A DNA stretch of 64,000 bases from Rhizobium leguminosarum (GTDB taxonomy: Bacteria; Pseudomonadota; Alphaproteobacteria; Rhizobiales; Rhizobiaceae), in contig NZ_CP025015.1 in NCBI RefSeq assembly GCF_002953715.1, positions 248,001 through 312,000 on the forward strand, read 5' to 3'. Below the pieces are notes generated by a model. It saw nothing but the letters and a program-made list of their open reading frames with translations. It searched no databases and was not told the DNA's origin. How positions within the stretch are numbered: the stretch's first letter is position 1; each line of letters begins with the position of its first letter. The position numbers were made by a program, and so were the translations under genes. Of this stretch, positions 1 through 8,312 are shown piece after piece.

Positions 1-18
1 GATATGTTTTTCCGACAT
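1..18 (-). CDS. fixP: fixP, first six codons only (partial, runs off left edge)
   Basis: Immediately after the fixQ stop an ATG reads M-S-E-K-H-I into the window edge. In fixNOQP operons the next gene is fixP, the membrane-bound dihaem cytochrome c subunit of cbb3 oxidase. The call rests on gene order and this short start only. Confidence 0.7.
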
Positions 19-19
19 C

Positions 20-172
20 TCAATCATCCTTCAGGGGAATATCGGCGGCCTCTTTCGCCGTCTGCTTGCTGCCTGGGCGAAGGGTGAACACAACGACGCC
101 GACGAAGAATGCCGCCATTGCCAGGAGGCCCCAGCTGTCGGCGAAGTGTCTCATTGCAGTGTAGGTTTCCAT
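20..172 (-). CDS. fixQ: FixQ (CcoQ), small cbb3 oxidase subunit
   Basis: A 50-residue protein with one predicted membrane helix (about residues 15-31, around WGLLAMAAFFVGVVVF) and a short charged cytoplasmic tail, as expected for FixQ/CcoQ, which stabilises the cbb3-type cytochrome c oxidase. It starts 8 nt after the fixO stop and ends just before fixP, so the order N-O-Q-P is intact. The ATG at 172 gives the canonical start (METYTAMRHFADSWG). The subunit acts in the inner membrane during microaerobic respiration in nodules. Confidence 0.9.
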   Translation of the reverse strand: METYTAMRHFADSWGLLAMAAFFVGVVVFTLRPGSKQTAKEAADIPLKDD

Positions 173-180
173 GGATCACC

Positions 181-915
181 TCATCGGTAGCCGGTCGCGT
201 CGTCGTAGGTCGAAAAATCGACCAACGTTCCGAGCATCTGCAGGTAGGACACCAGGGCATCCATTTCGGTCAGCGCAGCAGGATCGCCGTCAAAATCGCC
301 GGTCTTCGCCTTCGGATAGCGGGCAAGCAGCGCCGTCGTATCTGCGTTCGGATCGGCTTGGGCCTTCATGTCGGCCTCTGCGTTCGCCAGCATGTCGTCG
401 TTATAAGGCACGCCCACATCCTCGTTGGCCTTCAGGTCCATTACCACGTCCTTGACCGTCACCCTCTGTTCTTTGAGGAAGGCGTAACTCGGCATGATCG
501 ACTCCGGCACGACTGCCCGTGGATCCGCGAGATGCTGGACATGCCATTCGTTGGAGTAGCGTGCGCCGACACGGGCCAGATCCGGCCCTGTTCGCTTGGA
601 TCCCCACTGGAAAGGATGATCGTACATGGACTCGGCTGCGAGCGAGTAATGGCCGTAACGTTCGACCTCGTCGCGGAACGGCCTGATCATCTGGCTGTGG
701 CAGAGATAGCAGCCTTCGCGGATGTAGATGTTTCGTCCGGCCAGCTCGAGCGGCGTATACGGCCGCATGCCTTCCACTTTTTCAATCGTGTTCTGCAGGT
801 AGAACAGCGGTGCGATTTCGACGATGCCGCCGATGCTCACGACGAGCAGCGAGCCGACGAGAAGAAGCGTCGCGTTCTTCTCGAGGATCTGATGTTTATC
901 TAGTATCGATGCCAT
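181..915 (-). CDS. fixO: FixO (CcoO), monohaem cytochrome c subunit of cbb3 oxidase
   Basis: A 244-residue protein, the usual size for FixO. The N-terminal membrane anchor (about residues 17-40) is followed by a periplasmic cytochrome c domain with one CxxCH haem motif (CYLCH, about residue 70). FixO passes electrons to the binuclear centre in FixN. It starts 8 nt downstream of the fixN stop, so the genes form one transcript. Rhizobia often carry several fixNOQP copies, and which copy this is cannot be told from the window. Confidence 0.96.
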   Translation of the reverse strand: MASILDKHQILEKNATLLLVGSLLVVSIGGIVEIAPLFYLQNTIEKVEGMRPYTPLELAGRNIYIREGCYLCHSQMIRPFRDEVERYGHYSLAAESMYDHPFQWGSKRTGPDLARVGARYSNEWHVQHLADPRAVVPESIMPSYAFLKEQRVTVKDVVMDLKANEDVGVPYNDDMLANAEADMKAQADPNADTTALLARYPKAKTGDFDGDPAALTEMDALVSYLQMLGTLVDFSTYDDATGYR

Positions 916-923
916 GTCTCACC

Positions 924-2546
924 TCATTCGGCAGGCTGTGGTTGGGGCACGAAAGTGGTTGGGATTGCAGCTTCGTCGCGCAGATGGCCGCGGATCGTCA
1001 TAAACACGTTCCAGGCCATGACGAGACCGCCCGCCAGGTAAAGCGTTCCGCCGACCGCGCGCAGCACGTAGTAGGGGAACATCGCCGCGACCGTCTCCGC
1101 GAAGGAGTAGACGAGGAAGCCCTGGGAATTGTATTCGCGCCACATCAGCCCCTGCTGGATGCCGGCAACCCAAAGCACGGCGGCGTAGACGACGATCCCG
1201 AGGGTTGCGAGCCAGAAGTGCCAGTTGACCATCCGCAGGCTGTAGAGACGCTCGCGTCCCCATAGCTTCGGCGTCAGGTAGTAGATCGCCCCGAAGGTGA
1301 TCATTCCCACCCAGCCGAGAGCGCCGGAATGCACGTGGCCGATCGTCCATTCGGTATAGTGACTGAGCGAATTGACGGTTTTCACCGACATCATCGGGCC
1401 TTCGAAGGTCGACATCCCGTAAAAGGCGATGGCGACGATCATCATACGGATGATCGGATCGGTGCGGATCTTGTCCCAGGCGCCTGAAAGGGTCATGAGA
1501 CCGTTGATCATGCCGCCCCAGGAGGGCATCCAGAGCATTATCGAGAAAACCATGCCGAGCGTCTGAGCCCAGTCGGGCAGTGCCGTGTAGTGCAGATGAT
1601 GCGGGCCGGCCCAGATATACATGAAGATCAGCGCCCAGAAGTGGATGATCGAGAGCCGGTATGAATAGACGGGTCGGTTGGCCTGCTTCGGCACAAAGTA
1701 GTACATCATGCCCAGGAAGCCGGCGGTGAGGAAGAAGCCGACGGCGTTGTGGCCGTACCACCATTGGGTCAGTGCGTCCTGGACGCCCGAGAAGACAGAA
1801 TAGCTCTTGGAGCCAAGGAACGAGGCCGGAACCGCCAGGTTGTTGACCACGTGCAGCATCGCGATGGTGACGATGAAGGCAAGATAGAACCAGTTTGCCA
1901 CATAGATATGCGGCTCTTTGCGCTTCAGGATCGTTCCAAGATACACAGCGAGATAGGCGACCCAGACGATGGTCAGCCAGAGGTCGACGTACCACTCTGG
2001 TTCGGCATATTCACGGCCTTGAGTGATTCCGAGAACGTATCCAGTCGCAGCCATCACGATAAAGAGCTGGTAGCCCCAGAATACGAACCAGGCCAGGCTA
2101 CCGCCGAAAAGACGCGCGCGACAGGTGCGTTGCACCACGTAGAACGACGTCATGATTAGCGCGTTGCCGCCGAAGGCGAAGATGACCGCCGACGTATGAA
2201 CGGGCCGCAGCCTCCCGAAATTGAGATAAGGGGCGATGTTGAGGTCAGGAAAGGCCAGTTGCAGCGCAATGACCACGCCAACCAGGAAGCCGACCACGCC
2301 CCAAAACACCGTGGCGATCAAGCCATACCGGATCACCTCGTCGAAGTAGCCTGATATATCGACTTTCCGCCGTTGGCCTGCCGGCGAAAAGTCAACCTTC
2401 GTGACCATCAGCACAGCCCCCACGGCGAGGCAGAAACAAAGTATGCCCATATGGACCGCAAAGAGATGATCATGCGCGAATGCGGCTAGTAGCAGCGCTA
2501 GAAACGCCGCGACCGCGATCACCATCGTTTCCGTTGTGTAATTCAT
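924..2546 (-). CDS. fixN: FixN (CcoN), catalytic subunit of cbb3-type cytochrome oxidase
   Basis: A 540-residue, multi-helix haem-copper oxidase subunit I. Recognisable segments include the histidine-rich parts around WWYGHNAVGFFLT, WAGPHHLHYTALPDW and HVHSGALGW, which provide haem and CuB ligands. This high-affinity terminal oxidase supports ATP production at the nanomolar oxygen of nodules. It is the first gene of fixNOQP, and a perfect FixK/FNR-type box lies about 80 bp upstream of its ATG. Length and motifs are normal. Confidence 0.97.
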   Translation of the reverse strand: MNYTTETMVIAVAAFLALLLAAFAHDHLFAVHMGILCFCLAVGAVLMVTKVDFSPAGQRRKVDISGYFDEVIRYGLIATVFWGVVGFLVGVVIALQLAFPDLNIAPYLNFGRLRPVHTSAVIFAFGGNALIMTSFYVVQRTCRARLFGGSLAWFVFWGYQLFIVMAATGYVLGITQGREYAEPEWYVDLWLTIVWVAYLAVYLGTILKRKEPHIYVANWFYLAFIVTIAMLHVVNNLAVPASFLGSKSYSVFSGVQDALTQWWYGHNAVGFFLTAGFLGMMYYFVPKQANRPVYSYRLSIIHFWALIFMYIWAGPHHLHYTALPDWAQTLGMVFSIMLWMPSWGGMINGLMTLSGAWDKIRTDPIIRMMIVAIAFYGMSTFEGPMMSVKTVNSLSHYTEWTIGHVHSGALGWVGMITFGAIYYLTPKLWGRERLYSLRMVNWHFWLATLGIVVYAAVLWVAGIQQGLMWREYNSQGFLVYSFAETVAAMFPYYVLRAVGGTLYLAGGLVMAWNVFMTIRGHLRDEAAIPTTFVPQPQPAE

Positions 2547-2625
2547 GATGTCGTCCCCAGTACGCCGACGACCGCGTCGCGGCCGTCTTTCTCGCCAGGA
2601 CTGTCACGAAGCCGCAAATTGCTCC

Positions 2626-2639
2626 TTGATCCACATCAA
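2626..2639 (-). promoter_or_regulatory. FixK/FNR box (anaerobox) of fixNOQP
   Basis: The sequence TTGATCCACATCAA is a perfect TTGAT-N4-ATCAA palindrome, the consensus bound by FixK/FNR-family activators. It lies 80 bp upstream of the fixN start codon, a usual activation distance, and predicts microaerobic induction. Confidence 0.85.
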
Positions 2640-2739
2640 CGAGAGGGCGGGAAGATGGGACGGCGCTACGATTATAATACGAGGGGTCGTTAGTCGTTGG
2701 CACATTCCGACTGTCCTACCGTCACGAAGGGTGTTTTAG

Positions 2740-3649
2740 GTTCGATCTCGCGTTTTCATGGTGGATCAGTTCTCTGGATTGGCGGAACGCGTTATGGGCC
2801 AGGTGCTATACACGAGCGCACGACGACAGATGCAGCCCATCAAACAATGTCAGAGTTTGCTGACGCGCTATAGGATCAACCTGAGGAAGGTGGCCGGAAG
2901 AAAAATTATGCTCTTGGCCGACATGCCGTAGGAAACGCCGAATTTAAGGCGCTGCACCTTGAGGTGAGATGTCCAGAAGGAGGGCTAAGGAAATCGTTGC
3001 TAACATCGGCTGGGATAAGTGTTTCGAGCGGCAACTTGTCGACGGCGTGCAAGCCCGGCGTATAATCGATGAAGCACGAGCCGATTGGAAGCAAGCTGCG
3101 CGCTTCGCTCGATCGTGTCAGAAACGCCGCTACGGGTGAGCGGCATTCTTGTCCCTCCCTATGTTGGTTGTCTGGCCAAAAGGGGGCCGTCCAACACCTG
3201 GTTCGCCAAGATAGGTGGAAGTCCGATTCGATCAGAGCGTTCCGCCGGGAGCGTTCTCCTCCCGTCGTACAAGGGTTGCGCGAGTCGTCGGGGCTGGAAG
3301 GTGCGCCGAAGACCAACCCCAATGTCATCCCATGGGGGGCTAGTCGTATGCCACCGCAGCGCGGACTGCCGCCGGACCCATCAATAACCGCGAATGCGAT
3401 CTCAATACTGCGCGATGGGTCTGGCGACCAGCAAGCGCTTCATGATCGAGCCGGAGCCAGACAACCATATGCTGGCGCACCGGAGTCGAAGGCTATCAAC
3501 TTCAGCCGCATTGGACTGCCTCGTCTTCAATAACGGGAAAGAGCCGATCCGGAACCTACAACCCTATCCGTATTCACCGGTCGCGTCTGTCCGCACCCTA
3601 TCCCTGCGATGAAGACTGCATGTTGAACTCGACGATGTGCCGGGGTTAT
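2740..3649. other. Non-coding or decayed region between fixN and the aspartate kinase gene
   Basis: About 0.9 kb with only short overlapping open frames on both strands and no protein I recognise. One 56-codon frame (2969-3139, plus strand) has a purine-rich GAGGTG upstream but no recognisable product. The following stretch contains a transposase relic, so this is probably the scar of mobile-element turnover. Confidence 0.5.
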
Positions 3650-3779
3650 CAGAGCGGTGGAACAGGCGATCGCCGCTAGCGATCACCTGGCTACCAAGTC
3701 GAAGCATCCCTGGGCCGATGGCCAGATCAAGCGATTTCGCCGCCGCCTCCATTCGGACGTCGCCTGTGGCGCTGTTTAG
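3650..3779 (+). pseudogene. Transposase relic (integrase-core type, IS481/IS3-like)
   Basis: One frame reads TKSKHPWADGQIKRFRRRL, which resembles the conserved KxxHPWTNGQVERxNRTIK segment around the catalytic glutamate of integrase-core transposases. The segment starts without an initiation codon and ends at a stop at 3777-3779. Only this short piece is convincing. Confidence 0.45.
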
Positions 3780-4876
3780 TCGTTCTCTATCACAAGATCG
3801 CCAATGGCTGCAGGATGCATTTGTTCGTGGATGTTTTGCGCATGTGCTATGGCACTCTCGTAGTCAACGTGAAGGTGGACGCGCGACATTGCGCCATTGA
3901 GCTCGGTCACCACGACCTTTGATCCGATGGCGACGGCGCGCGTGCCAGCCGGTGCGACAAGGCGCATCGCGAAATCGATGTCGGTTATGATGCAAAGGCA
4001 GGGCCTGCCGTCCTCTTCAAAGCATATCGAGCTAATATCGTGTTGATCAAGAAGGACACAGAGAGCATCGCGTTCTGCAACACTCGCGACAGCTAATACT
4101 GCTGTGTCGCGTGCTACTGTCACGGATCCGGAGTATCCGTGGCCTGTGATGACCGTGCCCGTCGCCGCTCCGTTATTAGTCAGTGCTTTGCACACTATGG
4201 TGACTGCGTGCTTATTAGCATAATCCACTGCCCTATGGTGCAGCACCTTTGCGCCCTGCCGCGACATCTGCGCGATTGTCCCATACCCAATCTTCGGGAT
4301 TAATCGTGCCCCTGGTACAAGGTGAGGATCTGCCGTGTAGACGCCCTTAACATCTGAATATATTGCGCACGCTTGCTCTCCCAACATAGCGGCGATCACG
4401 ACAGCAGTCTGATCGGAGCTGTTTCTGCCGAGAAACGTTAGTCTGCCCGACTGATCAATTGCCTGACCACCCGCGGCAATGACCATGTCATGCTCCTGAA
4501 GTGCAGCCCTGATTGGCTGAGGATCGACGCTTTCTACCGACGCCCGACCGAAGTCTGAGTTTGTGCGTATCCCGAGGACATAGCCGTTCAACGACGTTAC
4601 GGGAATCCCAAGGCGACTGACTGCAGCATCCAACAGGCACGCACTCAGCATCTCGCCGATAGCAAGCGTCGCATCGAGATTCGATGGCGTTGCTTCCCTA
4701 TTGACGCCAAGCACGGTTGATTTCAGCTCGTCGGTCATTCCAGACATTGCGCTGACCACGGCAACTATCTTGCTTCCTCCTTCAGCTCGCAGCTCAGCTA
4801 AATGCCGAGCAACTCGGGCATAATGAGAAGGATCTCGAAAACTCGAGCCCCCGAATTTGACAATAGTCGTCTTCAT
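3776..4876 (-). CDS. Aspartate kinase, short divergent form
   Basis: A 366-residue amino-acid kinase. The N-terminus has the KFGGSS nucleotide-binding motif, and residues about 185-215 carry SDVKGVYTADPHLVPGARL, the aspartokinase signature. It would phosphorylate aspartate to aspartyl-phosphate. It differs from housekeeping LysC: the usual GRGGSDTTAV reads GRNSSDQTAV, and the C-terminal regulatory part is short, with little room for the normal pair of ACT domains. It may therefore be weakly feedback-regulated (inference). Its ATG overlaps the stop codon of asd (ATGA), so the two are translationally coupled. The position beside nif suggests dedicated supply of aspartate semialdehyde. Lysine/threonine feedback sensitivity cannot be judged from sequence alone. 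Confidence 0.85.
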   Translation of the reverse strand: MKTTIVKFGGSSFRDPSHYARVARHLAELRAEGGSKIVAVVSAMSGMTDELKSTVLGVNREATPSNLDATLAIGEMLSACLLDAAVSRLGIPVTSLNGYVLGIRTNSDFGRASVESVDPQPIRAALQEHDMVIAAGGQAIDQSGRLTFLGRNSSDQTAVVIAAMLGEQACAIYSDVKGVYTADPHLVPGARLIPKIGYGTIAQMSRQGAKVLHHRAVDYANKHAVTIVCKALTNNGAATGTVITGHGYSGSVTVARDTAVLAVASVAERDALCVLLDQHDISSICFEEDGRPCLCIITDIDFAMRLVAPAGTRAVAIGSKVVVTELNGAMSRVHLHVDYESAIAHAQNIHEQMHPAAIGDLVIEND

Positions 4877-5910
4877 GATTCACCGATCAAATTTTTGGCG
4901 ATCGCAAGCTGTGCGATGAGGAGTGCGTTGAGTGCCGCCCCAACCTGAATGTTGTCGGCTACCACCCACATCCACAGACCGCGCGGATTCTCGGGATTAA
5001 CTCGGACCCGTCCGACGTGAACATCTGCAGGATCTCCCAGATAGCGCGGCGTTGGATATCCGTCGCGAATTTCGTCAGCATAAAGTCGAACACCTGGTTC
5101 ATTTGCCAGGATCTCACGGACCTGTTCTAGTCGAACATGATCGTCGAACTCGACGTATACCGCCTCGGAATGGCCCGTCTTTACCGGCACTCTAACGCAG
5201 GTGGCGGTTAACTGAAGATGAGGCATACCGAAGATCTTCCGTGACTCTTGAACCAGCTTGCGTTCCTCAAGAGCCACGCCTTGGCGGGAAATCTCTCCGA
5301 TCTGAGGTATGACATTGAATGCAAGAGGGACAGGGAAACTCTCCGCAGCGGGTCCGGTGCTCCCCTCGAGCCAGGCTTCGGCACCGTCTTCTAGCTCGCT
5401 AATCCCGCGCAGGCCAACTCCTGACGCGGCTTGATAGGTAGTTAAAAGAATCTGGTGAACACCGAACGTCGCTATCAACGGTCGCAGTGCTCGAACTAGC
5501 TGTATCGTGGAGCAATTTGGATTTGCTACTAGTCCAGACGGTGGACGAACCGTTAGTGAGCACGCGTTAACTTGTGGTACGATGAGGGGTACGTCAGGCG
5601 TCATTCGAAAGGCATTCGAGTTATCAATCACCAAGGCTCCTTGGGATGCGAACCGGGGGCCCCATACGGCGCTGACGTCGTCGCCTGCAGAGAAGAATGC
5701 AAGGTCAGTTTTGATATCACCGATATCGCCGATGTCGCGGAGTGCCTCAACTAAGTATGTTTGGTCTCGAAACTTAAGTTGACGCGCACTCGAACTGGAG
5801 GCGAACAGCCTCAGTCGATCGATCGCAATCTCGCTTTTTTCCAATAACTGGATCAGGGCCGTTCCGACCGCCCCGGTTGCTCCAACGACAGAAATATCTA
5901 ATGGTCTCAT
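4873..5910 (-). CDS. asd: Aspartate-semialdehyde dehydrogenase
   Basis: A 345-residue protein that reduces aspartyl-phosphate to aspartate semialdehyde with NADPH. Visible motifs are the N-terminal dinucleotide loop VVGATGAVG, the catalytic cysteine in VANPNCSTIQL (about residue 130) and the RVPVKTGHSEAVY segment with the catalytic histidine. I chose the ATG at 5910 because homologues begin just before this loop; a longer in-frame extension to 6024 has no homology. It lies downstream of fdxB in nif orientation, with a 328-bp gap and no obvious promoter of its own, so it could be read from the nif operon. It is probably an extra copy beside a chromosomal asd. Confidence 0.92.
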   Translation of the reverse strand: MRPLDISVVGATGAVGTALIQLLEKSEIAIDRLRLFASSSSARQLKFRDQTYLVEALRDIGDIGDIKTDLAFFSAGDDVSAVWGPRFASQGALVIDNSNAFRMTPDVPLIVPQVNACSLTVRPPSGLVANPNCSTIQLVRALRPLIATFGVHQILLTTYQAASGVGLRGISELEDGAEAWLEGSTGPAAESFPVPLAFNVIPQIGEISRQGVALEERKLVQESRKIFGMPHLQLTATCVRVPVKTGHSEAVYVEFDDHVRLEQVREILANEPGVRLYADEIRDGYPTPRYLGDPADVHVGRVRVNPENPRGLWMWVVADNIQVGAALNALLIAQLAIAKNLIGES

Positions 5911-6238
5911 GAGTACCTCATTTAGACGCTCGTGGTTGGATCTTGCTTTCAAATTTCGAAGCTCGCTTCGGCCGCCCAAGGATGTAACCGGAAGGCTGTC
6001 GTCGCGGCTTAATGCACAGTTCAATGCCTCCTCTCTTCAGATCGTTCGAGTTTCGACCTGGTGTTTGCTGTGATGATTGCCTCCGAACGGCAGATTGGAT
6101 GCCCAGAAAGAGCTTCGCATCGCATGGCTGGATTTGCTTTCGCGCTAAGCTGCCATGCCGCCTTCTGCACGTCTTCGAACCGATGCAATTGTCCCACACT
6201 GTGAATAGCGTCGGCGGCTTCTACCGCTCCGAATGGAA
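5911..6238. other. Intergenic region between fdxB and asd
   Basis: 328 bp without a credible gene. I looked on the minus strand for a -24/-12 promoter (GG-N10-GC) and a TGT-N10-ACA site and found neither. Read-through from nif or an unrecognised sigma-70 promoter is possible. Confidence 0.5.
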
Positions 6239-6562
6239 TCAAGATTCGTGCACCGCACGATGATCAACGGCAACATGAGTCTGGCAGTTCTTGGGACAGA
6301 CGCGGGCGCACGCTCCGCAGCCGATACAGCGGCCGGGATAATCAATGACCATGATCACGCGACTGAGCTCACCATTAAAGTCGTCCTCGCCATCGCAGGC
6401 ACCGAGCATGTCACCTGCTTCATCGATGCCGTAGGGATGCATGACCTCGCGTGAGCAGACCTTGAAGCAGCGACCGCAGCCAATGCACATCGCAGGGTTG
6501 ATCGAATTCAGATATTCCGGCATCCATGTGGACCCGTCGCGAGTCGCGCATGAGCTTGTCAT
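6239..6562 (-). CDS. fdxB: FdxB-type 2[4Fe-4S] ferredoxin of the nif operon
   Basis: A 107-residue ferredoxin with two cysteine clusters, CIGCGRCFKVC (about residues 25-35) and CIGCGACARVCPKNC (about 73-87), each a CxxCxxCxxxC motif for a [4Fe-4S] centre. It belongs to the ferredoxin III family found after nifX in rhizobia and thought to donate electrons in nitrogenase function or cofactor assembly. The ATG at 6562 is preceded by a strong GGAGG at 6568-6572, which decides the start over the longer frame. The ribosome site lies inside the degenerate end of nifX. Confidence 0.9.
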   Translation of the reverse strand: MTSSCATRDGSTWMPEYLNSINPAMCIGCGRCFKVCSREVMHPYGIDEAGDMLGACDGEDDFNGELSRVIMVIDYPGRCIGCGACARVCPKNCQTHVAVDHRAVHES

Positions 6563-6575
6563 AGATTCCTCCATT

Positions 6576-6914
6576 TTAGCGAGTTCTGCCGATGACAAAT
6601 GTGACCGCCGAAGACCCGCCGATTGCCAGACAAACGCGAGTTGGCAGCTGTCTAACGCCGCGATTTTTGCCCAGCGCAGTCCTCACCTTCGCTTCTATGT
6701 CTTTCGATCTTTTCGGAGATATTCTCGACCCCTGACGCTTCACGAAGGTCCACGTGTCGCTTGTCTTGTCGCAGATGGAAAATAGTCTGGCCGATGCAAA
6801 CCGCGCTGTCAGTCCCTTCATATCTTGCGCGACGATCGCAATTCGCAGAGCGCCTGCCGGCAGTTTCGGCCGCTGTTGCTGGAGTCTCCCATTGAAGAGA
6901 CGAATTGATCTCAT
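6576..6914 (-). pseudogene. nifX: nifX remnant, frameshifted and C-terminally truncated
   Basis: The first about 45 codons match NifX (MRSIRLFNGRLQ..., ALRIAIVAQDMKGLTARFASAR). NifX is a carrier in FeMo-cofactor assembly. After DKTS the frame no longer resembles NifX, but pieces of the expected sequence appear in other frames: EKIERHRSEGEDC in one, KIAALDSCQLAFV in the next, then VCLAIGGSSA back in the first. At least two or three indels are implied. The normal C-terminal 35-40 residues are missing, and the frame stops just before fdxB. An intact-looking start and upstream purines remain. I judge it non-functional or heavily modified. Confidence 0.75.
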
Positions 6915-6939
6915 TTGCGATTCCCGCCTGTCGGTTGGG

Positions 6940-8259
6940 TCAACTGGACCGTGGGTTCGGAGGGTGGTTGGCCTGAATGATGTTTGCGAGGTCAAAGATC
7001 ACATCGCGGGTTCCCCGGTATAATATTGTAAGCTTGTGCTGGCTGCCGACGCGGTCGAACATTGGGAAACCCACCCGCATCAGCGGAACGCCGAGCCGTT
7101 TGGCAGCTTCTCGGCCGTGCGAGTGTGTGGCGATAAGATCGGCCGTTGCGGCGAGACTTTCCAGATCACTGAGATCACCGACTTTGACGGTCTTCGCCGG
7201 TACCATCTCGAGTGCCTTCGAAGTACCGGTCGTAGTGACCGCGGCCGCAATTTCCGCACCCATGGCAGTAAAAAGATTGGAGAACTGGAAAAGCTGATCC
7301 GGCTCGGAGGCGATTGCGATCTTCTTGCCTGCCATATGGAAATGTCCGTCGAGCATCGCATCCTGCAGCTGCATTCGATTGCGGCGGACGTTGAGCGGCG
7401 CCTGTTTCCGTGACAGAGCGGCAAGCACGCGAATAAAGCGATCGACGTTCTCTAGGCCCGTTAGCGATCTAAACAGCACGTACGGGACGCCGGTCAGTCT
7501 CTGCAGCGCTTCAGCCGGTCGCCGCATATGCTCACCGATTGCGATACACTGCATCGCCGTACCGAGATCGCGGATTTCCTTAACTTTCGTGCCGCCATAC
7601 GTGGTCGGCATCCATTCTTCAGGGATGGACCCGTCGAGCGCACCTGATACATCGGGCAGGATAACCGGATCGAGTCCGAAGCTTACGGCCGTCTCGCGCA
7701 AATGTTCAATATCAGCAACTGTTAAGTTGCAGCCAGGCAAGATAACGATCTTCCCCGGGTCACGATACTGCTTGTCAGGTCGTGTTATTGCCTCGATCAT
7801 GGCGGCAACAGCTTTAGACCAACCCTCCTCTATGGCGCCATCAAAGTCCGGCGTGTTGGCGACGACCACTTCGGTCCCGATAAGTTCTATCGCCCGCCTG
7901 CGTTTGATGTTTTCGACGTCACCGGCGACATCCTCGTCGCGGGCCTCGACCGATGCGGTCGTGCATATTCCGATCAGTCGGGGCCTTGTGCGGGTTTTGA
8001 GGTTGAGAATTGCCTCTTCGAGACGATCCGGGCCGCCGACGATTGTCGCGACTTCGTTCATCGCCGTCGTTTGCAGCAGGATCGCTTCATTGAAATGCCT
8101 CACGAGCAGTGCGAGCGCGAAGCTCGTACATCCCTGGCTGCCGTGGAGCAGAGGTATTGCGCCGTCAATGCCCAGAAAGGCGAAGGCAGCACCAAGCGGC
8201 TGCGACGACTTCAGGGGGTTGACCGCCGCCGACTTGGTTTGAGATACGACGCGTGCCAT
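6940..8259 (-). CDS. nifN: NifN, FeMo-cofactor scaffold subunit beta
   Basis: A 439-residue nitrogenase-component-1-like protein. It shows QPLGAAFAFLGIDGA near residue 20 and the conserved cysteine in LLHGSQGCTSFA, both shared with NifK. With NifE it forms the scaffold on which FeMo-cofactor matures. It follows nifE by 53 bp in the same operon. Length and overall pattern are normal for a rhizobial NifN. Confidence 0.96.
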   Translation of the reverse strand: MARVVSQTKSAAVNPLKSSQPLGAAFAFLGIDGAIPLLHGSQGCTSFALALLVRHFNEAILLQTTAMNEVATIVGGPDRLEEAILNLKTRTRPRLIGICTTASVEARDEDVAGDVENIKRRRAIELIGTEVVVANTPDFDGAIEEGWSKAVAAMIEAITRPDKQYRDPGKIVILPGCNLTVADIEHLRETAVSFGLDPVILPDVSGALDGSIPEEWMPTTYGGTKVKEIRDLGTAMQCIAIGEHMRRPAEALQRLTGVPYVLFRSLTGLENVDRFIRVLAALSRKQAPLNVRRNRMQLQDAMLDGHFHMAGKKIAIASEPDQLFQFSNLFTAMGAEIAAAVTTTGTSKALEMVPAKTVKVGDLSDLESLAATADLIATHSHGREAAKRLGVPLMRVGFPMFDRVGSQHKLTILYRGTRDVIFDLANIIQANHPPNPRSS

Positions 8260-8312
8260 AGTACGACCTCAACATTCTTTGCGAGTGATCTCGCGGTTTT
8301 GGTTCGACGCGC

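Noticed and set aside
181..903. Plus-strand frames opposite fixO (109-903 and others)
   Set aside because: They are shadows of fixO/fixQ, which have clear haem and membrane motifs.
2698..2715. TGGCACATTCCGACTG upstream of fixN as a sigma-54 promoter
   Set aside because: There is no GC at the -12 position with N10 spacing, and the orientation is away from fixN.
5911..6238. A NifA site or sigma-54 promoter directly before asd
   Set aside because: No TGT-N10-ACA or GG-N10-GC was found on the minus strand, so control through nif read-through is only an inference.
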